Position numbers and translations under genes: made by a program. The notes beneath the pieces were generated by a model. The model was not told the origin of the DNA. It saw only the letters and a program-made list of their open reading frames with translations, and ran no database searches. Below, piece by piece: positions 34,661 to 46,919 of a stretch of 64,000 bases of DNA. Origin of the DNA: Aselliscus stoliczkanus (lineage: Eukaryota; Chordata; Mammalia; Chiroptera; Hipposideridae); the NCBI GenBank assembly GCA_033961575.1, contig CM066733.1, positions 135,954,421 through 136,018,420 on the forward strand. The letters are read 5' to 3'. How positions within the stretch are numbered: the stretch's first letter is position 1; each line of letters begins with the position of its first letter.

Positions 34661-36137
34661 TATCCACCATTTTGTTGCCTCCATAAATTTCTTCATTAAA
34701 CATCCTAAAGGCACATAAACAAAATAACAACTCCTAAGTGTTTTTAGAAACCAAACCTCTTTTCTCCTTTTTGGATAGATCTCTTAATCATCTAGTGTTG
34801 TTGTTGTTTTTTCTCTTAATATTAATTTTTTGTTTTATCATCTACACTGAACCTCTGCAAACCAAAGACGTACTCCCAAACTCAAGTTAATGCTGTGACA
34901 CAACCAACAAGATTTTGAGCTACTTTACAAAGTAAATAAATTCCATTGGTTGGTCCCTTCAGCACTGTAAGTAAGAAACATGCCTTGCCAGCTCTTTCAC
35001 TCATTTACCAGCTTGTCAGAAATTTCAAGAAAGCAAGTTTTCTGTTTGGTAGTTAGCATTCCAATATTTTGATTTCAGTAGTATGACACCTTGTGAGGAC
35101 TTTTTCTGTAAAGTTATTTATTTGGGCAATATTCACCCTACTCCAATAATCCCTCAGTTTACAGAAAAAAAAAAAATCCTTTTAGGAATGAAAAAAAAGG
35201 AAGAAATTTAAAAGGGTGTAATAAGTAATCCATCAAAAGCTCTTTTTGGCACAGCTCTGGTTCTGACCCAGGCAATGTTTGCCAGCAGTAGCCTCTCCGC
35301 ATCTTGACGGTGCTGGTGCCCTGTGAGAAGCAGTGAGAAGGCTGCCTGCTGGCATTTACATCGACAGGCCTTATGACATATGTAAGGCACTTATTAGTAT
35401 TATTATTATTATTATTAATCACTTAATTGTAGAGTAAGCTAACACATAAGAGGTACATTATTTCCCCAAGGCCATGGAGCATGTGAATGACCCTGGACTC
35501 CTACCCAAGTTTCCAGGTCCTTCATCCAAAGTCCCCTCTATGCTGCCATTATGAGTGCCTCTATTCCTTTGAGTTGAATGCGCAAAAGATGGAAGCCATT
35601 TTGAAAATTATTTGTAGCATCTTACATACTATTTATTTCAAAGTCTTTTCAGGAGATGTGCAGTTCTAACTATGGAGGGGACATATTCTTGCCCTCTTAC
35701 ATTATCTACCTGCCAAATCTTACCCTTTTGAAGTGAAGGACATTTTCATTTTGGATTAATATTAACCCTACACACAAAAGCATTTTGCTCTCCGAGGTAG
35801 ACTTTTCTTCAGTGTTTCAACAAACCATTTATACTTTTATCATTTTTTTCCTTAAAAATATCTCCCTCATTTAAATTGTCACAGCTTGGGAGCCCTGCCT
35901 GGAATACATAATGACTGCTTGTAACACTTAAAATGAAAACAAATTTACCAAGGATGGTGAAACGACAACAAAGAGCAAGAAAAATATAAGTACATGGAAA
36001 ATAGTCTCTCCTACGCATGTATTTTCAACACTAAGTATTTTTATTGAAATTGCTGCTTCCCGTTCTCCTGCTTACCTCCTCTTCATCAGGTTTTGGGGGA
36101 GGGTGTTAAAAAAATCTAAAGATCTCATCTCGGGGAA

Positions 36138-36139
<2 letters not shown>
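34661..36139. other. No recognisable gene; includes an ATT microsatellite
   Basis: (TAT)n lies at 35394-35418. 35230-35380 is a less AT-rich island with a few CpGs and no assignment. Confidence 0.4.

Positions 36140-36184
<45 letters not shown>
36140..36184. repeat. (GA)n microsatellite
   Basis: About 22 uninterrupted GA units, a homopurine/homopyrimidine tract. Confidence 0.98.
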
Positions 36185-36185
<1 letters not shown>

Positions 36186-36284
36186 CTTTTAGAATTGTTA
36201 TTTGATTTATTGGGTTCAGAAGGGAGCATTTGGGGAAGTAATACTGAATTTGAGCAGGATACTGATTGTCAGGTAGCAGTTAGA

Positions 36285-36498
36285 ACAAGCCTTCCCAGCC
36301 TCTGTATTATTATAGACATTTGGGGCGGGATACTTTTTTGTAGAGTTGAGGGCCGTCCGGTATATTGTAAGATGTGTTGCAGCATCTTTGACCTCTATGC
36401 ATTAGAGGCCAGTAGTACCCTCACCCTCCCCAGCTCTGAAAACCAAAAATATCCTCAGACGTTGTCCAAAGTCTCCAGGTTTAGGACCCTGACTTAGA
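36285..36498 (-). mobile_element. MER20-like hAT-Charlie element
   Basis: The plus strand holds 'tatagacatttggggcggg', 'attgtaagatgtgttgcagc', 'tttgacctctatgcattaga', 'ggccagtagtaccctc' and 'cagacgttgtccaaagtctc', the reverse complement of MER20 from end to end. It is a non-autonomous element and has no ORF. Confidence 0.85.
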
Positions 36499-36839
36499 GG
36501 CTAGGTTCTTGCCTAGCACTACAGACTGTGATGGGAGCTTCAGCAGACCTCCCACTCCCTCCCATGGACAATCTGTCCCCATAGAGAGGCAGGCTGGTCA
36601 TGATCCCTAGAAATAAATTTGCCTCCAGTCAGGCCTGCTTGCTTACTCAGCCTTTGTTTATGCTTTTTGTCTAGTGATTCTGAAAGATCCATTTATTCTC
36701 TTTCACCAGAACTAGCTAGACTTGACAAAAACACTTTGAGAGCTTCCCTATTGGTTGGGAGGAGCTCATGACATTTCCTGAAAATTCCATGCTCCTCTCT
36801 GGTCTTACCCGATTACTCCTCTCTTTTTCCACTCAGAGC

Positions 36840-37010
36840 AAAAGCTGTGATAAAATGAGAACCCAACTGCGAAGCAGCAGACCTCAGTGACCTTGGATGA
36901 GCCAGTCCCTGCTCTGGGCTTTTGTTTTCTTATCCACACTTGGAAACAGTTGGACTAGATAATGTATCTCCGTGGCCTTTCAGCCCTAGAGTATTATGGT
37001 CCAATTGTTC
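36840..37010 (+). mobile_element. MIR-type SINE
   Basis: Shows 'gcagacctcagtgaccttgg', 'gctctgggcttttgttttct', 'gttggactagataatgtatc' and 'cctttcagccctagagta', the forward order of the MIR/MIR3 3' half. Confidence 0.65.
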
Positions 37011-37599
37011 TTATTTTTCTTGGCTTCTTATTTTTCTTGGCCTCTTTAATCTACCAATTCAGACTTTAGAAGCAATCTCTACCTTCCTCAATGACACCAA
37101 CATTTAAACCTATTTTTGCAAAAATGTTTCTAGTTGAGTTTATTTACTTGCTTTATTTCGTCTATACTTTTTCTCCCCTAGAGCCTAACATTATTAATCC
37201 ATAAAGTAAATTTTGGGAAACTTAGTCACATTTCTTGAAGTAGACATTAATTATTGTAATGATCATATCAAGAAATTTGTGAGTTCAATCACACCTTATA
37301 AGACTACACTGTGCATGAAGATTATAGCAGCGCAGTATGTGAATGAAAACCATATTTCACATACATTAGGGAGAACGAGTTATTTAAAGCAAAGTGCTGA
37401 GAAAGACTTACGAAAAAAAGAGAGTACTTAAAAAAAAATAAACCAAGTAACTATGACTGGATTTATCTGGATATAGGCATTTCAAAACTCATTAAAACCT
37501 GATTCATTTCTTCACATGCATAGAATCCTTTACTGCTGCTCCTATGTACTGCTAGTGTTTACCCTCAGGAAGTCCCGTGTGTGATTCTTGGAAGAAGGC
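37011..37599. other. No recognisable feature
   Basis: AT-rich unassigned sequence. The 72-codon open frame at 37213-37431 has no domain. Confidence 0.45.
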
Positions 37600-37755
37600 A
37601 TAATTGAAGTGGGAAAATTTCCCTGCTTGGGGACTTGCTGGTTGTGTGACCTCAGGCAAGTCACTTTCCTCTCTCTAGGCTTGTTTCTTCCTTTCTAAAT
37701 GCGGGAATTGAATTTGATTTCTAAGGGCTCTTCTAGCTCTAAAACTGTATGAGCT
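37600..37755 (+). mobile_element. MIR-type SINE
   Basis: 'gctggttgtgtgacctcagg', 'caagtcactttcctctctct', 'taaatgcgggaattgaattt' and 'gggctcttctagctctaaaa' give a clear forward MIR. Confidence 0.85.
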
Positions 37756-38424
37756 AAATCAGAAATGTTGGCTAGGAACAAGGCTTTGGAATACTAACTT
37801 GAGCAGGGCTGAGGAGCGATCCAGTGAAAACTGGCTGTCCCTGAATGGGAAAGCCCTGAGTTCTTCTTCCCACTGTGAAGGGAGAGGTGGGTGGGGGACG
37901 CCCTCCCTTTGTCCAGATGGCTGGAGGACTGCACACAACAACCTCCTCTCCATGTGTGCCTCCAGCTCAGTGCTGCTGATCAAGGGTGGCAGTTCTTGGG
38001 AAACTGGTGGGAGACTGCTAAGGAAAATGCATCAACAAGCCCAGATAAAGACAGAGGAAGACCCATGGGGGAGTCAAACACTCTTCTAATCAAGGAGCAT
38101 AGAGAGGGTGTCATCAGGGTGCTGTTAACATGCACTCCCTGAGTGGGAAAGGAGCAGGTGGGGTGAACAAGGGATGACTGAAACACCTTCACTCTGAAGA
38201 TGCACAACGAATCATGGTGACATTCAGAAAGCCAAATCCCAGCTCCCAAAGATCTGCCCGAGACCAGAGCAACCCCAAATTCCTCGATGATCACAGAGCT
38301 TTGCCTAAAAGAAAGCTGCCACCAGGCTTTCCCAGGAATATTTGTTAAAGAAATGGCCCCCAAAATTCATTCCATCCATCTTCCTTGCAGGTGCACTGGG
38401 AGCCTTGCATCATTATCACATTAT
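37756..38424. other. Unassigned, moderately GC-rich
   Basis: Several open frames overlap here on both strands (up to 127 codons on the minus strand at 37980-38363). None matches a domain I know, so coding is not supported. It may be an unrecognised LTR or ERV interior. Confidence 0.35.
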
Positions 38425-38640
38425 AAACTCATTTGTTAAAGGATATCTACTGAATCATTATTATGTACCACACAACATGCTAGATGCTTGAAGTATATCA
38501 ATGAACAAACTGTCCCACATCCCTGTCCTCAGGGAACGTACAGTCTAGCAGGGCAGACAGATGATGTGAAATAAAGATGATAAGTAATTTAAACAGCACG
38601 TTAGAAGGCGATAGAGCCAAGAAATAAAAAGGAAAGAAAA
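38425..38640 (-). mobile_element. L2 LINE 3' end, reverse orientation
   Basis: The plus strand has 'aaggatatctactgaatcat', 'ctgtcctcagggaacgtaca', 'gtctagcagggcagacagat' and 'gtaatttaaacagcacgtta'. Confidence 0.7.
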
Positions 38641-40054
38641 GATGCCATTTATTTCACCTTCCTTCTTTACTTTTCCTCTTGCTCCAGCTTTCAGAATACC
38701 CTTAAATGTTTTTTTTTCCTTCTTACAATTTCTTATTCTTCAGGTTTTTTTTCATTACTGACATGACTATTATTTGAGACTAATTTCATACAATATTATA
38801 ACAGTTTTCTAAGTTGATGTTAAAATGCCTTGTCTCTGTTCAGTGGCATATTTTCCAAATTTTCCTTTCAATATTTTGCGAGTTGGCTAGAGGGCATTAT
38901 CCCCATTTTTCAAATGAGGAGTCTGAGGTTAAAAGAAGATTCAACAAGTTCAGCATCCTGACTTTTTCTCAGCATTCTTTTGTAGGCTTTCATAGGAAAT
39001 ATTTGGGGTATTTTCTCTGTGGGGAAAAGGTGTTAGAAATTTCAAACAATTGACTTCAAACAAATATTTGGAACAAACCTGCCTATTCCTTGGAAACTTG
39101 TAATATGGTGATTACTTCTTGTAGATACACATCTGATAGGATGTTTGCCGTTCTAGAAAAATGATGGCTAAAAATAAATTAACTTCCATGTGCTCTTGAT
39201 AGTCACCAGTATGGTTCCCGATACCAGGATTATCATCAGAGACCATAAGATTTCCTTAGTGAGCTGGTGACCTGCCCCACCCATGATGGTGGGGGCAGTT
39301 TTGTTTTGTTTTTTCAACAGCATAAAATTGGCGAAGTACAAAATCTTCTTCCATAGACTCTAATGATGCTAGTGAATATTAGCATACGCTGTTCCACTCA
39401 CTTGTTGCCTACCTTCTGGGATTTACCATCAAATGTATTTTCTGGAAATGGGTCACATCCTTCAGTGTAATCCAGACAAGTTTTCTTTAGAGGACAAATA
39501 GGACACATGCTCCCCGCCCCCCCCCCCCCACGTATACTTTCCTGTAGTCCCTGGGGAATTTGCTTGTGTACATTCCGGATATATCAGTATATAATTTGAT
39601 AAGCTATACAGGTAAAAGTTTTATCTCTGAATTTCTTTACTTTGTTCCCCCACCTTCCGAGCCCCCCACTTCTGCACAGGGCATTTTTCTCCTACCACAG
39701 GAATCTGTGGTAAAGCTTTTGTCCCTAGATGATTTCTCTATGAAAGCTCTTGAGTACTTTCCTGTCAGTTGCTATATGCTCAGTGCCCATAGTCTAATTT
39801 CAGTATTAGTACAACCAGAATATATTAAGGAAGGTAAATTTACTTCTGCTGCAAAAATGTGATCATGTAACGTGTTCTAACACCAAATATAAATGATTTT
39901 TGTGTTGTATCCTATCCTTAATAATCTAGAATTCTGCTCTTACTAGTAATGTGAAAATGGGGGCATTTCTAGTTCATGTCTTACCACCCTATTCTCCTTT
40001 TAAAAATATACACCTTATATTGAATTAGTTACAGCAGGTTAAACATCGGCAGTG
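38641..40054. other. No gene; small MIR-like piece and a C run
   Basis: 38888-38970 has a weak reverse MIR match ('ttcaaatgaggagtctgagg'). A run of 13 C lies at 39517-39529. Otherwise unassigned. Confidence 0.4.
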
Positions 40055-40285
40055 TCATGCCTTGGAGGGAAGATGGGCTTTCAAATTGGGAGTCTTGGAT
40101 TTGGATCCTGACATGGTGTTTTATTAGTTCTGTGGCTTTGGCCTATTTACTTTAATTCTCTAAAATTTAGTTTCTTTTTCTGTAAAATGAAAGGAAAAGT
40201 GCTTCTTGCTAAGTTTTTAAGGATTAAAAGGGATAAGGGAGAACGTGCCTAGCATGTAGGATAGTATGTCCTTTGAAAATATTAG
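40055..40285 (+). mobile_element. MIR SINE, nearly full length
   Basis: 'gtcttggatttggatcctga', 'tctgtggctttggcctattt', 'ttttctgtaaaatgaaagg', 'ttttaaggattaaaaggga' and 'gtgcctagcatgtaggatag' give the complete forward order from the tRNA-like end to the 3' LINE-like tail. Confidence 0.85.
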
Positions 40286-40496
40286 TTTTCATTTCTCTTT
40301 TTCATCCTCTCCCCCTTAGTTTAGTAACAAGGCTTTGTCGGGAATGAAGTTTTAATGTGACAGGTTTATTTCTCCACTAAGACTTCATACAGTGTGAGCA
40401 GTTTGTGGTGTCTTGCGGAGGTGTTGGCTCCCCTTGCGTGGCGTGGTGGGAAATGGACTCTCTTCACCACTGTGTTGATTAAAAGACACTCATCTA

Positions 40497-40607
40497 GGGC
40501 CGGCCGAGTGGCGCGGTGGTTAAACGCTGGCTTCGGAAGCCAGCGGCCCCGGTTCGGTCCCACGTATGAGGGCCAGTGACACTGCCCTCAAAAAAAAAAA
40601 AAAAAAG
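40497..40607 (+). mobile_element. tRNA-derived short SINE, copy 8, with perfect target-site duplication
   Basis: Flanked by a perfect 16 bp duplication, AAAAGACACTCATCTA (40481-40496 and 40608-40623). The tRNA-like part is close to the inferred family consensus apart from a one-base deletion in the B box ('ggttcggtcc'). A CpG-rich head and an almost pure A tail (about 17) mark it as one of the youngest copies here. Confidence 0.98.
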
Positions 40608-40623
40608 AAAAGACACTCATCTA

Positions 40624-41519
40624 AACCTGTGGCCAAAAATGACAGAGCCTGCCTTGGGGCTGATCTCCTCCGAGACAGCGGGTGTGACTGCTTGCCCTTT
40701 GAAATCCAGGGGTTTGGGAATTAGGAGATCAGCTTATCTAACTTGATAGTGTGTTGGAGAAATAGCTGATCCTCTCCTGGCTTTCTCCGTCATAAATCTG
40801 TCCTTCAGTCCCCAAACAAAGGCTGTGCCATCACCACCACAACAGCGAGGTTCTGGCCAATGACACCTCCTATCGCCAGCTGCTTCTTTCTTAACCTGAT
40901 GGCGCAGTGATTTCTGCACTGAGACCAAGCCACACTATGGAGCACGAGGGGCACTCTGGGAAAGTTGAAGGGTTCCACCAAGATCCCCCCTCTGTGCTCT
41001 GAATCAGGGGAAAAGGATAGCACTTGATATCGCTGGACACGAGCTTCTCCAAGTGACAAGTACAAATAGCTCTTCTTATTCTTGTAACCTGAGCGGTCAG
41101 CAGCTGGTCCAGAACAAGAACTCCAGCAGGAGAGAACATTCCAAAACCCCAACCACATCTAACACTGCACACGTTGCCTCCCTTCCGAGATGAAAAACGG
41201 CGCTGCAGAAGAAATAAAACAGAGGTGAGGAAAGCTTACAAATAATTAGGAAAAGTAAGATGTAAGATGGGAGTCAGATTCAGCCATGCCATCTATCAAA
41301 AGCGTAATAAGAAACAGCTCCATTAACTTGGTGTGAATAACTAGATGAATATACTCTTAGGACTTAAATCACAAGCAAAGTGGAAATTGCCCAAAGAAGT
41401 AAATAATTTCCTGATAGAGCCTTTCATAAATAATCATGGTTTGTCTCTGCTGGATATTTCATGTTTAAATTGTCATCAAAAATTTCCATTTTAGCCACAA
41501 GGCATGAGATTGTGTTTTT

Positions 41520-41523
<4 letters not shown>
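40624..41523. other. Unassigned; overlapping minus-strand open frames
   Basis: Contains minus-strand frames at 40805-41158 (117 codons), 40891-41172 (93) and 40734-40928 (64) in different frames. CpGs are somewhat enriched. A decayed processed pseudogene is possible but I recognise no parent protein. Confidence 0.3.

Positions 41524-41568
<45 letters not shown>
41524..41568. repeat. (AT)n microsatellite
   Basis: About 22 uninterrupted AT units, self-complementary and able to form cruciform structures. Confidence 0.97.
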
Positions 41569-41570
<2 letters not shown>

Positions 41571-42589
41571 TAATTACTTAATAACACCCCCTTAGTCTTA
41601 TTTCTTAAATTCTATTTGTATACAGAATACATTAAGGAAACCCAGTAAGCCAAACAAGAGCAAAGCAGAAACAAAATCATACATAACTGTGAGGACTTGT
41701 GTACTTGCAGGGATAATAATGACCCTTAGGATTGAAGGTTAGCCTTGCACATCTCATGAAAGCAGGAGAGACAGGATCTCTAACACAGAAGCTGATCTGG
41801 ATTAAGGGGACCTATGAAGCAGTGGAGGGTTTTTGTTTTCATTTCCTTGATCACATCACCTTTCCATCACATCAGAAAGACTCTCTTTACTCCACACTCA
41901 GTCAGCAAAGAGTGTGAGTTGCCTGGGATTGGAGGTGAGATCACTCTGTTATCAGGGTGCCCTTGGGCACAGAGGTGTCACCCTTGGCCTCCAAGTCTAG
42001 TGTAATGAGTCCAGCAGGTGTGGAGGGATCTCCTGCAGTGGAGAATCATGACTGTGGAGAGTAGATGTATGTTCAGGAACAAGTGCTTGCTGCACGCAAT
42101 GACTGGCCAATTGTTGATTGGCATGTGTGATCCGTTTTTCAAATAGCAAAACAGAAAGAAGATACATATGCAGAAATGCATGTTTCAACTCTCTCCCTGA
42201 CTCCAAGTCATTCTTTTTTTTTTTTTTTTTTAAGATCTAATTCATTGTTGATACCCATGGCGGAGGCTTTCTTTTTAAAAGCAGATCTGAAATGTTTGAA
42301 AGACTTAGGGAGTCAAGACCAAACTTCCTGGGTGTCCAAAATCACCCCCAGTCCCTCACCCCCACTTGGTTCAGCTGCTGCCACAGCTGAACTGAGCCCA
42401 GTTCCCTGCCATACCCTGACCTGGCCCCTCTGAGCTGCCTCTGTTCTGCTGCTCCCTCTACTTGGGGAGGTCTCCTCTCAAAATCCTGCTGTGCCTCCAA
42501 GACTACCGGTCTTCTGGGTGGAAACTCATGTGCCCATGGAGATTAGACCTATCCTGCTTTTATTCAGCTTTTGGCACTTTCTATACTCA
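41569..42589. other. No recognisable feature
   Basis: An 18-base T tract lies at 42214-42231 with no attached SINE. 42340-42480 is C-rich and unassigned. Confidence 0.4.
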
Positions 42590-42690
42590 GGCTTATCCTG
42601 TAGTACCTGCCAGCCGCCCCCATCAGGTACAAACTCCTCAAGGGCCAGGACCTGTCTTATTCATCTTCCTGAGCCAGTGCCCCAGGCACT
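42590..42690 (+). mobile_element. Probable L2 3' end fragment
   Basis: 'caaactcctcaagggccagg', 'acctgtcttattcatcttcc' and 'agtgccccaggcactagg' resemble the L2 terminal region. Confidence 0.45.
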
Positions 42691-43610
42691 AGGAGAGTTT
42701 TTCAGCACAGGCTGGGCAAGGGAAACACTGGATGATACACCTTTTCCTCTTTATTTAGACTCTGGTGATTTCAGTGTGAAAATTGGAATTAGTCTTTTCA
42801 TGTTCAAATTCCTTGCCACTCTTGAGTGTTTGGTGAGGTATCAGATGGTGTCCTGGTCTCAGCTTCCTAAAAGTGTTTATGCTTCTGCACTGTAAGAGTT
42901 TAGGCCCTGGAAGCTTGGGTCATTTTGTGTCTTTCATTTCAAATCCTGTCCATCAGATTATATTTTCCACATTGGCTTTCCCATTATGGCCAAAGCTAAT
43001 TCTTGGCATGCTCAGATTCAGTGCTGAATGAATAAGAAGGGCCCCCTTTGTGCAATGGGCCCTGGACTGGCGTCTGCCGGAGGATTCCAGATTTGTCACC
43101 GCTCAGGACTAGCATTTTGGTTGGTACCTAGTGAGGGAGGTTGCTCCTCCCAGCCAAAGACCCTGCTGGAGAACTTGCCAGGGGAAGTGTTTGTTCTTCG
43201 GATTTTTACGAATTGATTTTTATATAGTTCTGTGTGGATCAGTAATTTTCCACAGTTATAGTGCCTCTGCCAGATGGGTAGTTTCCCTTAGGTTGGTAGA
43301 ATGCCTTCTGATAAGATTCAGGCACAAATGAATAGTTGATCCATTATGGATGTTTGGGTATAAGCCATAGAAGGGAGCTGGGAGCTCAGGGTGCAGCTCA
43401 AGACCTTGGGAGGGCTGAAGCACCCAGGGAGATTGATGAAACCAGGGTTCCAACCAATAAGATACTTAAGCAACACCCAGGAACCCGTGGTAACTACATA
43501 TACTGATAACGTAATTCATTGAAAACCCAGATTTTTAGCTGCTGAGGATCGGGAGATCTTGTTGGTGTATGCCTAGCAAATCAATACATCTTACATCTTA
43601 AAGGAAGATA
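42691..43610. other. No recognisable feature
   Basis: Unassigned sequence without exon or repeat landmarks. Confidence 0.45.
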
Positions 43611-43634
43611 ACATACATACATACATACATACAT
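43611..43634. repeat. (ACAT)n microsatellite
   Basis: Six ACAT units, followed by a short TATATA string. Confidence 0.95.
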
Positions 43635-43644
43635 ATATAATTAT

Positions 43645-43795
43645 AGCTTGTATTTATTGAACTCTTTTCAGGTTAGATGTTTCAAGCTTTACATGAGATA
43701 TGTTGCTCAGTTTTCATAATGACCCTAAGAGATAGATGTAATTACCTCCACTTTATAAATAACGAAAACGAGGCTTAAGGATGTTACCTAAATTA
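43645..43795 (-). mobile_element. MIR SINE fragment, reverse orientation
   Basis: 'ttgtatttattgaactcttt', 'cataatgaccctaagagata', 'ttacctccactttataaata' and 'aacgaggcttaaggatgtta' follow the reverse-complement MIR order up to the tRNA part, which is lost. Confidence 0.7.
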
Positions 43796-45879
43796 GCTTA
43801 TTTGCATACAAAAATTTTAACTGATGGCTTTTCCAAGTTGTTCTTTTTCCTTTGTTTTCCCAAAGATGGAAGGAATGAAACAGCTCAGCAGTTTTTTGTT
43901 TCTACTGTTGACCAAGATCAAGGATGTGTAAGAGGTTTGCTAGAGAAACGTGTATCAGTTGGGAGGACTGAGACACTTGGGCAGAGTTGTGAGAGCATAA
44001 GCAACAAATGTTTACTCTAAGTAAGAGCTGATATTTTAGGATGCAATAGATACAAGTTAGGATGGCTCCGTGGTCGACAGCAATTCCCCCAATGTTCATA
44101 GGTATAGTAGCTCTTTGCTCTGACGAGTAGCTGGCAGAAATTCTTGACCCATGCCTAGTAAGTAGGCTTCTCTCTCCTGTCAGTGTACAGCCAGAGATAT
44201 GAAACTAGAAGTCCTGGGTGCTGAATAAAATGAGCAGTGGAAGGCGTTGGTCCTAAACTGCCTGCTTTTCAAATTCTGATCGGTATCTATCTCTCCACCT
44301 GGGTGGAGGCTTTGTGCTTCTGGTATTTAACAACACAACGGAGCTGGTCAGGGAGTAAACTAACAGGCATCTGTATGTCACATGGGCGAGGCATGTGTAG
44401 CTCGGCCGTTTTGATCTTCCTTCTGCCTTGAACTCCATGTCTGCAGGAAGAGGCAGAAATCCATTCCATCTTTGTGGGTGGTGGGTTCAGAGGTCCACGA
44501 GAATCTCCTAAACTTGTGTATGTTACTATATTTGCTCAGCAACCACCTGCTCCCCCTTTCCTAGCTGCTATTATCGGGGCCTGAGGTTGAAAGGGGTGGG
44601 TAGTGAGGCTGAAAGCAACAGCAGACTCCGGACCAAAGGTTGCAGGGTGCGGCTGTTTTCCCTCCTCCCTGTCGGGTGTGAAAGGAGGAAGAGGAAGACC
44701 AGTATACCCTTCAGGAGAGAGTGTGCACGTAGGAGCCTGGAGGGGGGTGGGGTACATGCTCTAAGCACAGGAAAGCTATTCTCGGCCTTGGAAAAAACGG
44801 AATAAGACCTGAGAAGAAAGAATAGATGATTAGTAGAAACACCTTGTAAAAATATCGGCTCATAAAAAGTAGGTCTCTGAAATGTAAATGCCCTGAAAAT
44901 CTGCAAGCCTGGAAGATAAACTTTCTGAGTTTATCATCCTTAAAAATGTACAGCAGAGCTAGGAGGCGATTCAGGAATAACTTTGCAAAAGCTGGAAAAA
45001 GTAGAAATGAACTCCTGCTAAATTAGGGAGGTTGATTTCAGAAGAGAATGTAAGAAAAATTGAGGGAAACATCAATAGTACAGAGCACCTGTGATAATGT
45101 AATGAAGGGCAATAAATAATATAGATTTGAAAGGATAGATTTTGACAAGTCAAATTGGTGGGTTGAAGTCGACTTACAAGACTAGGAGTTGAGTTCAGCC
45201 AAGCAGGTGTTAAATGCTCAAAATTTAGGAAAGCACTTAGGGATGAGCTCTCAAACATTTTACTTGCAAAATTAGTTCAGATTGATTTGCATATGAACAT
45301 GCTGGAAACCAAACAACAAACATGAGCTCTGGAGAGATGCAAGGCCCCCAGCAGAAAGAGGGCTATGAGGAAGAGGAGGAGGAAATAATTTTTTATGTAT
45401 TTGTTTTTTTCTGTAGGAAATAATCTGTGAATGTATCTTTTTGGATAACTATAAGGAGCTGATTAATTTTTCCTAAACTGTGAGAGCATAAAATAAAACA
45501 GAAACAAGGGTATGCCAGGAAAAAGAAATAAACATATTAGATGATATTCTGTAAAAAAGCAATCTGGATCTGGATCTTTTCTGTGTTGAGGTGAATCATG
45601 GCGTGCAGTGATGCAATTCTAACCACCCATTCATTCCCTGAGCAGGTGTCCCCTGCCTCCTGGAGACCGGGTACTGTTCTAGTGTTGGGTGCAGTTTGAG
45701 GGGACCTCAGGAGGCTGGTCTGGAGGGTCCAGAGAGGGACTCCAAAAGTTGGTGGGAACTGAGTTCAGTCTTAAGTTATAAGAACTGCTCAATGTTGTAT
45801 ATAACTTTATATTTTAGAAAGCCCCTTCACAAACAGGACCTTATTTGGTCCTTGTCACATCTCTGGGGGTGGGGGTGCA
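43796..45879. other. No recognisable gene
   Basis: 44560-44760 is GC-richer with open frames on both strands and no domain. 45340-45390 is purine-rich. A 32 bp string at 45598-45629 recurs at 46886 (see findings). Confidence 0.4.
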
Positions 45880-45899
45880 GAAACTAACACATTGGGGAT

Positions 45900-46480
45900 C
45901 TATTTCACATGACTTCTCTACCATGTTGAATGCGATGGGCCACATCTTCCTTTTGGACATCCTCTCCTCCCCAGGCTTCTGTGATTCTTTGCACTAATCT
46001 TTTGCTTTCCATCTCCCTGGATGCTCCCCGGGTTCTAACTCCATTCTTTTCTTTTAGCTCATCCCTTAAATGTCGGTGTCCCTAAGTGCACTGTCTCCTG
46101 CTCTCTCTCCTTCACTTCATACACCGGTGGTAACGATTTACTACTCAAGGTTGACATGCTCAAGATTGGAGTGCAGTAAAGGCACTGGAGAATTTAGGGG
46201 TGGGGAGGAAAAGCATGGGAGAATTTCAAGGGGATGGTACATGCAACTGGAAACAGCTCCCTGAGTGATTCTGACAGCCCTCCCTTCTCTGTCATGAGCA
46301 CCACTTGCCTATATGTGCTGATGGTTGTTTCCAGCCAACCTCTGTTGAACTTTGGATCTACTGTCCAGTTTTTGACAGGAGCTTGATGCTTGGATGTTTC
46401 ACCAGAACCTCACTCAGATGTCCCAGACCAAACCTACTAATGCCTACTCTCTCTGTGACTGGTCCAAAGTCTGTGTGCCC
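45900..46480 (+). mobile_element. L2 LINE ORF2 (reverse transcriptase end) remnant
   Basis: 'ccttaaatgtcggtgtccct' (about 46066-46085) matches the L2 ORF2 segment that encodes the end of the RT domain, and 'cttggatgtttcaccagaa' to 'cctcactcagatgtcccag' (about 46390-46430) matches the following part. The reading frame is broken. Confidence 0.6.
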
Positions 46481-46919
46481 GATGCTTCAGAAGGCCAAAA
46501 CTCAAAACGTCAGAGTTTGGGAGTAAGGACAGGTTCATTGATCCAGAAGGCACCTACCAAGAAGACAGAAGAGGGGGGACCTAATCCTCAAATCCATCTT
46601 AAAGTACAGAGTTCAAGCTTCTTGTATGTCAAGGGAAGGAAAAATGGGAGGGGCTGTTTTTGTGAAAACTCAAGCCCAGAGCAAAATTCCTCTAATGATT
46701 AGCATGTCTAAAGCAGGAGCTATTAGCCTGAAGGCCATGGGAACCACACAGGCTTGAACAAGATAAAGTCAGAGAGACCGGAGCATCTCACTCTATTACA
46801 CCCCCACCCAAGCTAGGAGCCTGGCTGCACCCTCTGCTCTTCCTCTCCCCTCACATCCCTCTTTCCCCAGGGTGGGAATAGAACCATGGAATGCAGTGAC
46901 GCAATTCTAACCACCAATC

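Noticed and set aside
37980..38363. 127-codon minus-strand open frame
   Set aside because: No recognisable protein, and frames of similar length exist on the opposite strand.
40497..40607. True tRNA gene
   Set aside because: The A and B boxes are real, but the sequence has an A tail and target-site duplications, recurs nine times, and lacks a plausible anticodon arm and 3' acceptor pairing.
42214..42231. Poly-T tract as the tail of a reverse SINE
   Set aside because: No SINE body follows on either side.
42491..42895. 134-codon plus-strand open frame
   Set aside because: Partly L2-derived, with no domain, so chance is the simplest explanation.
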